In this document: piece by piece, positions 23,668 to 32,465 of the stretch
Layout of the letters: the number at the start of each line of letters is the position of its first letter
Position numbering within the stretch: position 1 is the first letter of the stretch
From: Burkholderia sp. Bp8963
GTDB taxonomy: Bacteria > Pseudomonadota > Gammaproteobacteria > Burkholderiales > Burkholderiaceae
Reading direction: 5' to 3'
Assembly: GCF_003854275.1 (NCBI RefSeq)
Contig: NZ_QTQP01000057.1
Coordinates: 1 to 40,800 of the forward strand
Length of the DNA: 40,800 nucleotides
Notes under the pieces: model-generated
Seen by the model: only the letters and a program-made list of their open reading frames with translations
The model's database searches: none
What the model was told of the DNA's origin: nothing
Position numbers and translations under genes: made by a program

Positions 23668-24812
23668 AGAAAACCCCGGTCGACCCGTGGCATTACCCGC
23701 GTCCTGAGCTGGCCAATGCCTATCTAAATGCGTTCGGCCTGGGTCTGACATCCGCGCGAGGTCTCTTTGCCCGCCGCCGCATGGGCAAGACGGAGTTCCT
23801 GTGTAAGGACCTGCTGCCGGCGGCCGTCGAAGAGGGTATCCTCGTCGCCTACACGAATCTTTGGGACACCTCGACCCCGGATATCGCGCTGGTTTCGGCG
23901 CTGGCCGAAGCGCTCGAGCCGCGCGGTCTGCGCGCCGTGCTCACCGCCCTGGGCAAGCCCGTGCGGAAAATCAAGGTGGGCGGGAAGATTCCGGGCGGCG
24001 CGGAGGGCTCCATCGAAGCCGAGCTGGCGCAGCTCGACGCCGACAGCTCGGCCACGATGCGCGAGGTGCTTCGGCAGCTGGACCGTCAGCAGAAGCCGCT
24101 GCTGCTCGTCATCGACGAGGCGCAGGTGCTGGCGAAGGCAGAGCACAGCACGTTCGCGCACGCGCTGCGTGCCGCGCTCGACATCCGCAAGGAGCGCATC
24201 AAGGTGGTGTTCGCTGGCAGCTCGGAGACGACGCTGCGTGACATGTTCGCGCGCTCCGCCGAGCCCTTCTACAACTGGGCACCGCTGGAGCCGTTCCCGC
24301 TGCTCGGCGACGAGTTCGTGGCGTTCACCATCGACCGGATGAACAGCATGGCCCGGCATACGCTAACCTTCGAGCAGGGCAAGCGCGCGTTCGACGAACT
24401 GCACCGCACGCCTGAGTTCTTCAAGCGCTTCGTCGAGCGGTTCATGCTCTACCAGACCGAAGGCGTCGGCGCCGCCATCGAGCACACGAAGGAATCCGTG
24501 TTCTCCGATGCGCACTTCCTCAAGCAGTGGAACGCCGCCAATCCCGCCGACCAGGCCGTGCTGACGCTGCTCGCCAGTGGCGATTCGGACCTGCATTCGG
24601 TGCCGGGCATGGCACGCCTGACGGCGCTCATCGGCCGGCCCGCGACCCGCAATACCGCGGGACACGCGCTACGCCGCCTGCAGGACGACAACGTGGTGAC
24701 GCGCCTGAGCGTAGGCGAATATCGCATCGAAGACGAGGCCTATGGCGAATGGATTCGGCGGCGCACCGCGGCCACCCTGCACACGACACTCGTGCCGCCC
24801 GTGAAGAAGTAG
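23655..24812 (+). CDS. Orphan P-loop ATPase (AAA/archaeal-ATPase type)
   Basis: 385 aa. Walker A is ARRRMGKTEFL (39-49, lacking the usual first glycines), Walker B LLLVIDEAQ (149-157), and a sensor-like FAGSSETTLRDMF follows at 186-198. The C-terminal 60 residues (ARLTALIGRPATRNTAGHAL, then RRLQDDNVVTRLSVGEYRIE) look like a winged helix. This matches orphan ATP-binding proteins related to archaeal ATPases and Orc/Cdc6-like STAND proteins. The GTG at 23655 is the only plausible start; it has no Shine-Dalgarno and lies in a large dyad, so the mRNA may be leaderless. No partner gene is adjacent. A defence or mobile role is a guess. Confidence 0.75.
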   Translation: MRKHEKTPVDPWHYPRPELANAYLNAFGLGLTSARGLFARRRMGKTEFLCKDLLPAAVEEGILVAYTNLWDTSTPDIALVSALAEALEPRGLRAVLTALGKPVRKIKVGGKIPGGAEGSIEAELAQLDADSSATMREVLRQLDRQQKPLLLVIDEAQVLAKAEHSTFAHALRAALDIRKERIKVVFAGSSETTLRDMFARSAEPFYNWAPLEPFPLLGDEFVAFTIDRMNSMARHTLTFEQGKRAFDELHRTPEFFKRFVERFMLYQTEGVGAAIEHTKESVFSDAHFLKQWNAANPADQAVLTLLASGDSDLHSVPGMARLTALIGRPATRNTAGHALRRLQDDNVVTRLSVGEYRIEDEAYGEWIRRRTAATLHTTLVPPVKK

Positions 24813-24841
24813 CCCGCCGGAGAACGCGGGCTGCTCGCCTG
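24810..24841. terminator. Stem-loop between ATPase and sugar permease genes
   Basis: AGCCCGC at 24810-24816 pairs with GCGGGCT at 24835-24841. It lies right after the ATPase stop in a convergent gap of 43 bases. No T-run follows on either side, so it is only a possible terminator. Confidence 0.35.
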
Positions 24842-24855
24842 ATGATCAGCGAACC

Positions 24856-26160
24856 TCAATCCGCGTCATGCCCTTTCAGTCCGTAATAGGCGATGTACAG
24901 GTAGCACACCACGGGTACGCAGAACGAGAGCTGTACGCCAATGTGGTCGGCCATAACACCCTGGATGAGCGGGACGATCGCGCCACCGACAATCGCCATG
25001 CACAAGATGCCCGAGCCTTCGCCGGTATGCTTGCCCAGCCCCTCGATCGCCAGCGTGAAAATCGTCGGGAACATGATCGAATTGAACAGGCCGATCGCGA
25101 GCAAGGCCCACATCGCTATCGTGCCCGATGCCAGTATTGCGATCATGAGCAGCGCCGATACGACGAAGGCGTTAAACGCGAGCAAGTAGCCGGGGCGGAT
25201 CCTGCTCAGCAACGCAGAGCCGAGGAAGCGCCCCACCATGGCTCCGCCCCAGTACAGCGACAGGTATCGGGCGGCTGCTTCCTGCTGCAAGCCTGCAATC
25301 TGCGGCTGGCCCATGAAGTTCACCAGAAAGCTCCCGATAGCGACCTCGGCCCCCACGTACAGGAAGATGCCGACCGCACCCAACACCAGGTGGCGATGGG
25401 TCCAAACGTTCGCGTGGACACGGTCGGTGCTACGGGCGTCGGACACCTCGACCCGCGCTTCGGGCGCGTCGATCTTCGGCAACTTCAACGTGGCAATCGC
25501 GACGGCCAGCAGGTAGAACACGATCGCGAGCCCGATGTACGGGATTTGCACTGCGCCCGCTTGCGAGACGCCATAAGCCGCGAGCTCCGCGGGATTCAAT
25601 TTCTGCAACTGCCCGGAGGTCTTGATCGCCACCGAGAGAATCAACACCGAGCCGAAAACCGGCGCGAGCGCGGTGCCGAGCGAATTGAAGGCCTGGGTCA
25701 GGTTGAGGCGGCTCGATGCCAGTTCCGGCGTCCCGAGGATGGCCACATACGGATTGGCAGCGACCTGCAGCAGGGTGATACCCGAGGCGAGCACGAACAG
25801 CGCGCCAAGAAAGAACGGATAGGACGCGTGTTCCGCCGCGGGATAGAAAAGCAGACAACCGGTTCCGGCCGCCGACAGGCCGAGGATGATGCCCGCCTTG
25901 TATCCGAGCCTTTCGACCAGAAAACCTGCCGGGAACGACATGACCAGGTATGCGCCGAAGAAGCAGAACTGAATCAACATCGCCTGCACATAGCTCAGCG
26001 TGAATACCGCTCGCAAATGAGGGATCAGGATGTCATTGAGCGAGGTGATGAATCCCCACATGAAGAACAGGGATGTCAGGATAATCAGCGGTGTCGTATA
26101 GCGCATCGCAGCTGGCGAGCCGCCGCCAGATCGTGCGCTTCTTAAAATCATGTCCGCCAC
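24856..26160 (-). CDS. FucP/GluP-type sugar:proton symporter (MFS)
   Basis: 434-aa inner-membrane protein with about 12 hydrophobic segments. The family signature is strong: LTSLFFMWGFITSLNDILIP in TM1, QFCFFGAYLVMSFPAGFLVE, LLQVAANPYVAILGTPE and SSRLNLTQAFNSLGTALAPV. These mark the FHS subfamily (fucose, glucose/galactose). Next to glk, pyk and gapN, glucose or another hexose is the likely substrate. The start is a GTG at 26160 with AAGGAG eight bases before; an ATG lies three codons in. It follows pyk on the same strand after 184 bases. Confidence 0.88.
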   Translation of the reverse strand: MADMILRSARSGGGSPAAMRYTTPLIILTSLFFMWGFITSLNDILIPHLRAVFTLSYVQAMLIQFCFFGAYLVMSFPAGFLVERLGYKAGIILGLSAAGTGCLLFYPAAEHASYPFFLGALFVLASGITLLQVAANPYVAILGTPELASSRLNLTQAFNSLGTALAPVFGSVLILSVAIKTSGQLQKLNPAELAAYGVSQAGAVQIPYIGLAIVFYLLAVAIATLKLPKIDAPEARVEVSDARSTDRVHANVWTHRHLVLGAVGIFLYVGAEVAIGSFLVNFMGQPQIAGLQQEAAARYLSLYWGGAMVGRFLGSALLSRIRPGYLLAFNAFVVSALLMIAILASGTIAMWALLAIGLFNSIMFPTIFTLAIEGLGKHTGEGSGILCMAIVGGAIVPLIQGVMADHIGVQLSFCVPVVCYLYIAYYGLKGHDAD

Positions 26161-26344
26161 AATGTTGTCTCCTTGAGTTCAAATCATCGGGTGAGCGCGT
26201 GGGAAATCGACGCGTCGCGTTCGCCACACAGGGCGAACGCGACGCACGCAAGTTGCGTTTCCTTCCACGCGCTGCAAAATTGCCCAGGCGCAATTCTGTC
26301 GTTGCGCGCGCAGGGCAAGTCAAAGTAGCCAAGCCAGACAGGCG

Positions 26345-27763
26345 TCAGACCTTGGCAATGTGCAGGAAGTTGGTTGTGCCCGCCACGCCGAAAGGCATGC
26401 CGGAGGCAATGACGACGAAGTCGCCCGCGTGCGCGAAGGCTTCGCGTCGCGCGATCGCGCAGGCTTTGTTCACCATGTCAGGCACGTCGGAGACACGCTC
26501 GTTGGCGTGCACGGGATGCACGCCCCAGACGAGCGCCAGGCGCCGTGCAGTCGCGAGTTCCGGCGTCACGCCAAGCACGGGGACCACCGGCCGCTCGCGT
26601 GCCGCGCGCAGGCTCGTGTAGCCGGATCGCGTGTATGTGACGATCGCCGCGGCAGGCAGCAGGTTCGCCGTCTGCTGCAGAGCAAGGCAGACCGCATCGG
26701 CAACTGCGGCCTGCGGCGCCGTATGAGCGGCGTCGATCCCGCTGCGGTAGTCCGGATCGGACTCCACCTCCGCAATGATGCGGTCCATCATCGCCACGGC
26801 CTCGCGCGGGTATTGGCCGGACGCGGACTCGGCCGACAGCATCACGGCGTCTGCGCCGTCATACACCGCATTCGCCACGTCCGAGGCCTCCGCACGAGTC
26901 GGCACCGGCGCGGCGATCATCGATTCGAGCATCTGGGTGGCAACGACGACAGGCTTGCCAGCGGCCCGGCAGGCCCTGACGATCTGTTTCTGGATCCGCG
27001 GCACCTGTTCGGCCGGCAGTTCGACTCCCAGGTCGCCGCGCGCCACCATGATCGCGTCGGCCGCATCGACGATCGCGTCGAGCGAGTCGATTGCCGCCGG
27101 CTTCTCCAGTTTGGCCAGCACGGCGGCGCGCCCCTGGACGATCGCTTTCACCTCGAGCACATCCTCGGGTCTTTGCACGAACGACAGCGCGACCCAATCG
27201 ACGCCCAGCGTCAGCCCGAACTCGAGGTCGGCGCGGTCCTTGGGTGTCATGGCCGGGATGGGCAGCAGTACCGAGGGGACGTTCACACCCTTGCGATCCG
27301 ATATCGTGCCGCCGGTGATCACCTGCGTCTCGGCGAAGTCCGGCCCGAAGCTCAGTACCTTGAGACGCACCTTGCCATCGTCGACCAGCAATTCGGTGCC
27401 GGTCTCGAGTGCGGCAAAGATCTCCGGATGGAGCAGCGGTGCGCGTGTGGCGTCGCCCGGGGTGGCGTCCAGATCAAGGCGAAACGCCGCACCGGCCTTT
27501 AGCGTGACCGGGCCGTCGGCGAGCGTGCCGATGCGCAGCTTCGGGCCCTGGAGATCGAGCAGCACGGCGATAGGCCGCCCGGTGTCCTGCTCGACGCGGC
27601 GGATGATCTCGAGCCGCTCCTGGTGCTGGACGTGCGTACCGTGACTGAAGTTGAGTCGGAACACATCGGCACCGGCGTCGAACAGGGCACGCACCGTGGC
27701 CAGGTCGGAACTCGATGGCCCCAGTGTCGCGACGATCCGGGCATTACGTTTGCGACGCGTCAT
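26345..27763 (-). CDS. pyk: Pyruvate kinase
   Basis: 472-aa glycolytic enzyme making ATP and pyruvate from phosphoenolpyruvate. Visible motifs are RKRNARIVATLGPSSSDLAT, FRLNFSHGTH, the active-site Lys-Glu in LAKLEKPAAI, IMVARGDLGVELPAEQVP and TQMLESMI. The C-terminal regulatory domain is complete (ATARRLALVWGVHPVHA). The start is the ATG at 27763, with GGAGTGAAC upstream and 11 bases after gapN; a frame open to 27976 has no start of merit. Burkholderia normally carries another housekeeping pyk elsewhere, so this may be a condition-specific copy (inference). Confidence 0.93.
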   Translation of the reverse strand: MTRRKRNARIVATLGPSSSDLATVRALFDAGADVFRLNFSHGTHVQHQERLEIIRRVEQDTGRPIAVLLDLQGPKLRIGTLADGPVTLKAGAAFRLDLDATPGDATRAPLLHPEIFAALETGTELLVDDGKVRLKVLSFGPDFAETQVITGGTISDRKGVNVPSVLLPIPAMTPKDRADLEFGLTLGVDWVALSFVQRPEDVLEVKAIVQGRAAVLAKLEKPAAIDSLDAIVDAADAIMVARGDLGVELPAEQVPRIQKQIVRACRAAGKPVVVATQMLESMIAAPVPTRAEASDVANAVYDGADAVMLSAESASGQYPREAVAMMDRIIAEVESDPDYRSGIDAAHTAPQAAVADAVCLALQQTANLLPAAAIVTYTRSGYTSLRAARERPVVPVLGVTPELATARRLALVWGVHPVHANERVSDVPDMVNKACAIARREAFAHAGDFVVIASGMPFGVAGTTNFLHIAKV

Positions 27764-27774
27764 GTTCACTCCGC

Positions 27775-29412
27775 TTAAAAGATGAAGTCTGTGTTGATGA
27801 ACTTCGATTGATGTTCGCGCACGATGGTGTTGAGCAATGCCATGTTCGGCTCGGTCTGTCGGGTCGCGACCATCGAGCGGATCGAGAACGCGCGCAGCGC
27901 ATCGCTGACCGACAGCGTGCCCTCGGCCGAATCCTTGCGCCCGGCAAACGGGAACACGTCCGGCCCGCGCTGACACTGGCAGTTGATGTTCACGCGGCAG
28001 ACCTGGTTGACCAGCGGATCCACCAGCGTGCCGATCTGCGAAGCGTCGTTGCCGAAGATGCTTACCTGTTGCCCGTGATCCGAGGTGATCACGTAGTCGA
28101 GTGCCTCTTCCACGTCGTCGAAGCTCATGACCGGGACGACCGGACCGAACTGCTCCTCCCGGTACAGCTTCATCCCCTCGCGCACGGGGTAGACGACGGC
28201 CGGGTTGAACAGCGTGCTGCAGAAGGCACCGCCGCCCTCGTTGACGACGCGCGCGCCCTTTGCCACGGCGTCTTCGATCGCTTCTGTCATGTAGGCGGTG
28301 CGATGCGGCCCCGGCAGAGGCGTGATGTGCACGCCGGCCTCCCAGGGCATGCCCGTTTTGAGCCGGGCCAGTTCAGCCGTGAAACGCTCGAGGAATGCGT
28401 CGATGACACTGCGGTGCACGATCAGCATCTTGAGGGCCGTGCAGCGTTGTCCGTTGAACGACAGTGCGCCAAGCAGGCATTCCCTTGCCGCCAGATCCAG
28501 GTCGGCATCGGGCAGCACGATGGCCGCATTCTTCGCGTCGAGGCCCAACACGGCGCGCAGGCGGTGCGATTTCGGATGCTGCTTTTTCAGATGGTCCGCA
28601 ACGCGGCTCGATCCGATCAGTGCCAGCACGTTGACGTTGCCCGAGGCCAGCATGCGCGGCACCACCAGTTGACCCGGCGCGTAAATGGTGTTGACCACGC
28701 CGGGCGGAAACGCATCCCGAAACACTTCGAGCAACGGCTCGAAAAGCAACGTGCCATATTGTGGCGGCTTGAGGACCACGGTATTGCCCATGAGCAACGC
28801 CGGGATCAGCGTGCAGAACGTCTCGTTGAGCGGATAGTTGTACGGCCCCATGCACAACACGACGCCCAGCGGCGTGCGGCGGACCTGTCCAATGGTCCCC
28901 TCGACCACCATGAATCGCGAATGGCCGTTGTCCATGTCCTTCAGGGCGTCGATCGTGGCCTGGATGTACTCGATGGTGCGATCGAACTCCTTGCGCGAAT
29001 CGGCGAGGCTTTTGCCGATTTCCCACATGAGAAGGTTCACGATCGACTGCCGGCGCTCGGCCATGCCTTTCACGAAGGTTTGCATGCAGGCGATGCGGCC
29101 GGCGACCGTCATCGTCGGCCATTCGCCTCGGCCGTTGTCGTACGCAGCGACGGCGGCATTCAGTGCGGCGTCGCTCTGCGCCTCGTGCATGAGCGGGTAG
29201 CTGCCGATCTCGACCTGGCTTACGTCGCCCGTCAACGGGTCGCGTGTGCAGACCGGCGACAGCACGGTTTTGCAGGGGCCGTCCCATGTGAGCAGTTGCC
29301 CACCGATCAGGAAATCGCGCTGGTGAACGGGGGCGGCGAGACGGTGTTCCTCCGGTATCTCGTCAAGCGTTGGGAAGTGCCGGGCGAGTCGCGAATCGTG
29401 ATCGGTCGTCAT
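27775..29412 (-). CDS. gapN: NADP-dependent glyceraldehyde-3-phosphate dehydrogenase (ALDH family)
   Basis: 545-aa aldehyde dehydrogenase of the long GapN-like group, which oxidises glyceraldehyde 3-phosphate to 3-phosphoglycerate with NADP. Motifs: GVVLCMGPYNYPLNETFCTL, the catalytic Cys324 in SFNGQRCTALKM, REEQFGPVVPVMSF and VNINCQCQRGPDVFPFAGRK. The usual ELGGK block that carries the general-base Glu reads VLGLDAKN here; I believe this is typical of this group, but cannot verify it. The start is an ATG at 29412. It is followed by pyk after 11 bases, so the two are co-transcribed, giving an ATP-saving, NADPH-yielding lower glycolysis. Confidence 0.85.
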   Translation of the reverse strand: MTTDHDSRLARHFPTLDEIPEEHRLAAPVHQRDFLIGGQLLTWDGPCKTVLSPVCTRDPLTGDVSQVEIGSYPLMHEAQSDAALNAAVAAYDNGRGEWPTMTVAGRIACMQTFVKGMAERRQSIVNLLMWEIGKSLADSRKEFDRTIEYIQATIDALKDMDNGHSRFMVVEGTIGQVRRTPLGVVLCMGPYNYPLNETFCTLIPALLMGNTVVLKPPQYGTLLFEPLLEVFRDAFPPGVVNTIYAPGQLVVPRMLASGNVNVLALIGSSRVADHLKKQHPKSHRLRAVLGLDAKNAAIVLPDADLDLAARECLLGALSFNGQRCTALKMLIVHRSVIDAFLERFTAELARLKTGMPWEAGVHITPLPGPHRTAYMTEAIEDAVAKGARVVNEGGGAFCSTLFNPAVVYPVREGMKLYREEQFGPVVPVMSFDDVEEALDYVITSDHGQQVSIFGNDASQIGTLVDPLVNQVCRVNINCQCQRGPDVFPFAGRKDSAEGTLSVSDALRAFSIRSMVATRQTEPNMALLNTIVREHQSKFINTDFIF

Positions 29413-29450
29413 GAGGTCTCCGAAAGCGTTGGGGCAGGTGTACAGCGTGT

Positions 29451-29630
29451 TCAGTCGAGGCGTTCAAAGCGCACGGCGGTCAGGCGCCTTGCAGGCGGTG
29501 CCGAAGTCGATCGGAGCAGGGTACGCGGGCATGGCGCCTGCGCGCGACGTGCTGCAACGAGGGATTGAAGCCGGCGAGAAACCGACGAGAAACGCCTGCG
29601 CAGATTGATCAGCCCTTTCTGCATCGACAT
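29451..29630 (-). CDS. Possible arginine-rich 59-aa ORF upstream of gapN
   Basis: The ATG at 29630 has AAGGCGGAG upstream and opens a frame MSMQKGLINLRRRFSSVSRR with about a quarter Arg. It ends 38 bases before gapN. No family is known; it could be a leader peptide, a small basic protein, or chance. Confidence 0.3.
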   Translation of the reverse strand: MSMQKGLINLRRRFSSVSRRLQSLVAARRAQAPCPRTLLRSTSAPPARRLTAVRFERLD

Positions 29631-29673
29631 CGCTCCGCCTTTTCGTCCCCAGGTACTATTCATTGCGCTCGAC

Positions 29674-29688
29674 TGTAGTTAAACTACT
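29674..29688. promoter_or_regulatory. HexR-like palindrome between gapN and glk
   Basis: TGTAGTTAAACTACT is a near-perfect palindrome that fits the published HexR pattern (TGTART-WWW-AYTACA) at all but the last position. HexR is an RpiR-type regulator of central sugar metabolism in gamma- and beta-proteobacteria that responds to KDPG. The site lies in the divergent gapN/glk promoter region, 254 bases before glk. Confidence 0.55.
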
Positions 29689-29942
29689 TCGCAGTGTCAA
29701 TTGCAATTTTTGCACGACTACATTGCCTCGGGGCGGTAGCGACAGATGCCTGGCGATTCCGGCGGTATCACCGCACTTTTCGGTGCGGCGCAGGCGCGCC
29801 TCCGATGCAGGCGCTGCTCCAGGTGGCGTGCCTGATCCTGCTGATCGCTCCCGGCACACGCTCTACGTGCTGCAGCAGGCCGCCACGGCTGACCGGAACA
29901 GTGCCATCTCGAAGCTGGCGAACGACAAGGAAATGAGACTCA
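29689..29942. other. glk upstream region
   Basis: 254 bases between the palindrome and glk. Frames are open on the plus strand, one ending in LYVLQQAATADRNSAISKLA and NDKEMRLN, which looks protein-like but has no good start and matches nothing I know. 29695-29720 is AT-rich and probably holds the promoter. Confidence 0.35.
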
Positions 29943-30989
29943 ATGTCTACAGGTGCACCTGACAAATCTGCCCCTGGCGAGAGCCAGCACGCCAACGGAC
30001 CGAGAATGCTCGCCGACATCGGGGGGACCAACGCGCGCTTCGCCCTGGAGTGGAGCGCGGGCGAGATCGGCCAGGTGCGCGTGTATCCGTGTGCCGACTA
30101 TCCGGGTGTCGCGGACGTCATCCGGCAGTATCTGAAGGACACGAAGGTCGGCCGCGTGAGCCTCGCGGCCATCGCCATTGCAAACCCGGTCGATGGGGAC
30201 CAGGTGCGCATGACCAATCACGACTGGACCTTCTCGATCGAGGCCACGCGCCGTGCGCTCGGCTTCGACACGCTCCTGGTCGTGAACGACTTTACCGCGC
30301 TCGCCATGGCGCTGCCGGGTTTGACCGACGCGCAGCGCAGCCAGGTGGGCGGCGGCCAGCCCCGCCAGAACAGCGTGATCGGCCTGCTCGGGCCGGGCAC
30401 GGGCCTCGGCGTCTCGGGCCTGATTCCCGCCGACAACCACTGGATCGCCCTTGGCAGCGAAGGCGGCCATGCGAGTTTTTCTCCGCAGGACGAGCGCGAG
30501 GATCTCGTGCTGCAGTTTGCGCGCAAGAAGTCGCCGCACGTGTCGTTCGAGCGCGTCTGCTCGGGCCCCGGCATCGAACTGATCTATTGCGCGCTTACCG
30601 CGCGCGAAGAAACGAAAAAGCTGCCCGCGAGCCTCGACACCGCCGAAATCGTCAAGCGCGCGCACGAGGGCGAGGCACTCGCGGCCGAAACGATCGAGTG
30701 CTTCTGCGGCATTCTCGGCAGTTTCTCAGGCAATCTCGCGATGACACTCGGCTCGCACGGCGGCATCTATATCGGCGGCGGTGTGGTGCCGCGTCTGGGC
30801 GAGCTATTCACCCGCTCGTCGTTTCGCCGGCGCTTCGAAGCCAAGGGTCGATTCGACGCCTATCTCGCCAACGTGCCGACCTACGTCATCACCGCGGACT
30901 ATCCGGCGTTCCTCGGCGTTTCGGCGATCCTCGCAGAACACCTGTCGAGCGAACCGCGCAGTGGCCCCGGCAAGGCGTTGCCGCATTGA
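29943..30989 (+). CDS. glk: Glucokinase
   Basis: 348-aa ROK-unrelated bacterial glucokinase (Glk family) that phosphorylates glucose with ATP. Motifs: MLADIGGTNARFAL (phosphate loop 1), VVNDFTALAMALPGL with the catalytic Asp, LLGPGTGLGVSGLI and ALGSEGGHASFSP. C-terminal GGIYIGGGVVPRL is intact. The start is the ATG at 29943 with AAGGA about 11 bases before; the 20 residues before MLADIGG are a polar extension. Many Burkholderia Glk proteins are fused to a HexR-like domain; this one is not. It is divergent from gapN-pyk-permease. Confidence 0.93.
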   Translation: MSTGAPDKSAPGESQHANGPRMLADIGGTNARFALEWSAGEIGQVRVYPCADYPGVADVIRQYLKDTKVGRVSLAAIAIANPVDGDQVRMTNHDWTFSIEATRRALGFDTLLVVNDFTALAMALPGLTDAQRSQVGGGQPRQNSVIGLLGPGTGLGVSGLIPADNHWIALGSEGGHASFSPQDEREDLVLQFARKKSPHVSFERVCSGPGIELIYCALTAREETKKLPASLDTAEIVKRAHEGEALAAETIECFCGILGSFSGNLAMTLGSHGGIYIGGGVVPRLGELFTRSSFRRRFEAKGRFDAYLANVPTYVITADYPAFLGVSAILAEHLSSEPRSGPGKALPH

Positions 30990-31149
30990 CTTCGCGGTAC
31001 CGCAAGGAACAATCCGATCGATCCATCGTGGCCATTCGTGCTCACGTGCCGGCGGTTACACCGGTCGTATTGCCGCGCGCGTAAACGTTGGAGTGCTGAC
31101 GAATTTAAGACCGCGTCGTCCCGTTCGACAAAGGCACGCCCAGGAAACG

Positions 31150-31596
31150 ATGCAAAACCGCAATCTATCTCAAAAGGCAATGCTGCTCCCCTTGCCGATG
31201 GTATTCGTCAGGGATGCGTCGCTCGCAGCACATCTGGCTTTCGCGGTGTGCTGCGCGGGTCAGGGAAATCGGCATCAGCTCTATCAGCTTATCCGCATGA
31301 CCTATCTTTCATACCTGCTTTGGCAGGACGGGTATGGAGACGCGGCATACGAGTTGTACTGCGACGCTGAAGGGGCATTGGAGGCTGCGGCCGAGCATGC
31401 CTATGCAACGGATGACTGGAGCCTGGGCGATGACGCAGTCCGTTTAATGCAGGAGGTCGTCCGAATTTACGATGGGCAAATGCGCTCGGTTTGTCGTCGA
31501 CGTTACCTGCAATGCACGGCCAAACTCGACCGTTTGCTCCGAATCGAAATACCGGACAAGTTGCGCGGAAAGGTCGTCGATTCTATTCCCCTTTGA
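31150..31596 (+). CDS. Hypothetical protein, 148 aa
   Basis: Starts MQNRNLSQKAMLLPLPMVFV with AGGAA before the ATG at 31150. The sequence is mostly helical with many Tyr and Leu residues (HQLYQLIRMTYLSYLLWQDG, DAAYELYCDAEGALEAAAEH). There is no signal peptide; one weak hydrophobic stretch (AAHLAFAVCCAG) is too short for a membrane segment. I cannot name the family. It ends 63 bases before the convergent phaB stop, near PHA genes. Confidence 0.6.
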   Translation: MQNRNLSQKAMLLPLPMVFVRDASLAAHLAFAVCCAGQGNRHQLYQLIRMTYLSYLLWQDGYGDAAYELYCDAEGALEAAAEHAYATDDWSLGDDAVRLMQEVVRIYDGQMRSVCRRRYLQCTAKLDRLLRIEIPDKLRGKVVDSIPL

Positions 31597-31658
31597 TACC
31601 TGATCACCCGCCAAGTCCGTACCGGTCTGGCTGCGTTCGCGGGTGACCGGCGCGCCGA

Positions 31659-32402
31659 TCAATGCATGTGCTGGCCACCGTTGATTGCGATGTTCGAGCC
31701 GGTCACGAAGCCCGCATCCTCCGAGCACAGATAGACGACCAGTGCGGCGACCTCGTCAGGCCGGCCGAGCCGCCCGATGGGAATCTGCGGCAGGATCTTG
31801 ATGTCGAGGATGTCCTGCGGGATCGCCGTCACCATCTTCGTCGCAAGGTAGCCTGGCGAAATGGTGTTGACCGTCACGCCTTTGCGGGCCACTTCGAGCG
31901 CGAGCGCTTTCGTGAAGCCGTGCATGCCCGCCTTGGCGGCGGCATAGTTGGTCTGGCCGACCGAGCCCTTCGAGCCATTGACCGACGAGATGTTGATAAT
32001 CCTGCCCCATCCACGTTCGACCATTCCTTCGCACACCGGCTTGGTCATGTTGAAGACCGAATCCAGATTGGTGCGGATCACGGCGTCCCAATTGACCTTG
32101 TCGAGTTTCCTGAGCGTAAGGTCGCGCGTGATGCCGGCGTTGTTCACCAGGATGTCGATCGGGCCGATCGCCTGCCGGATCTCCGCCACACACTGCTGGC
32201 ACGAGTCGTAGTCGGCCACATCGACCGCATACGCGCGGAAGTGGCGCCCGTGCGCCTGCATGCCGGCTAACCAATCCTTCACGCCGGTATTGGACGGTGA
32301 GTGGGTGACGGCGACGTCGTAACCCGCGTCATGCAGCTTCGTGCTGATGGCTTCTCCCAATCCGCCCATGCCGCCCGTTACCACCGCAATGCGTTTCGTC
32401 AT
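31659..32402 (-). CDS. phaB: Acetoacetyl-CoA reductase
   Basis: 247-aa short-chain dehydrogenase that reduces acetoacetyl-CoA to (R)-3-hydroxybutyryl-CoA with NADPH for PHA synthesis. The cofactor loop is VVTGGMGGLGEAIS (8-21); the catalytic triad is Ser140 (INISSVNG), Tyr153 and Lys157 (TNYAAAKAGMHGF). The specific segments NAGITRDLTLRKLDKVNW and VFNMTKPVCEGMVERGWGRI are those of PhaB/PhbB. Start at 32402 with GGGGA upstream. A small membrane protein gene and the phasin lie upstream on the same strand. Confidence 0.93.
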   Translation of the reverse strand: MTKRIAVVTGGMGGLGEAISTKLHDAGYDVAVTHSPSNTGVKDWLAGMQAHGRHFRAYAVDVADYDSCQQCVAEIRQAIGPIDILVNNAGITRDLTLRKLDKVNWDAVIRTNLDSVFNMTKPVCEGMVERGWGRIINISSVNGSKGSVGQTNYAAAKAGMHGFTKALALEVARKGVTVNTISPGYLATKMVTAIPQDILDIKILPQIPIGRLGRPDEVAALVVYLCSEDAGFVTGSNIAINGGQHMH

Positions 32403-32465
32403 GATGTCTGTCCCCGGTTGTCGATTCAGTGGTACTCATCAGGGTCACGCCCGTGCGACGTATCG

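Noticed and set aside
24868..26145. Plus-strand open frame of 425 codons
   Set aside because: Antisense of the sugar permease, rich in Gln/Arg/His with no membrane pattern.
27715..29568. Plus-strand open frame of 617 codons
   Set aside because: Antisense of gapN; GC-rich third positions create long shadow frames.
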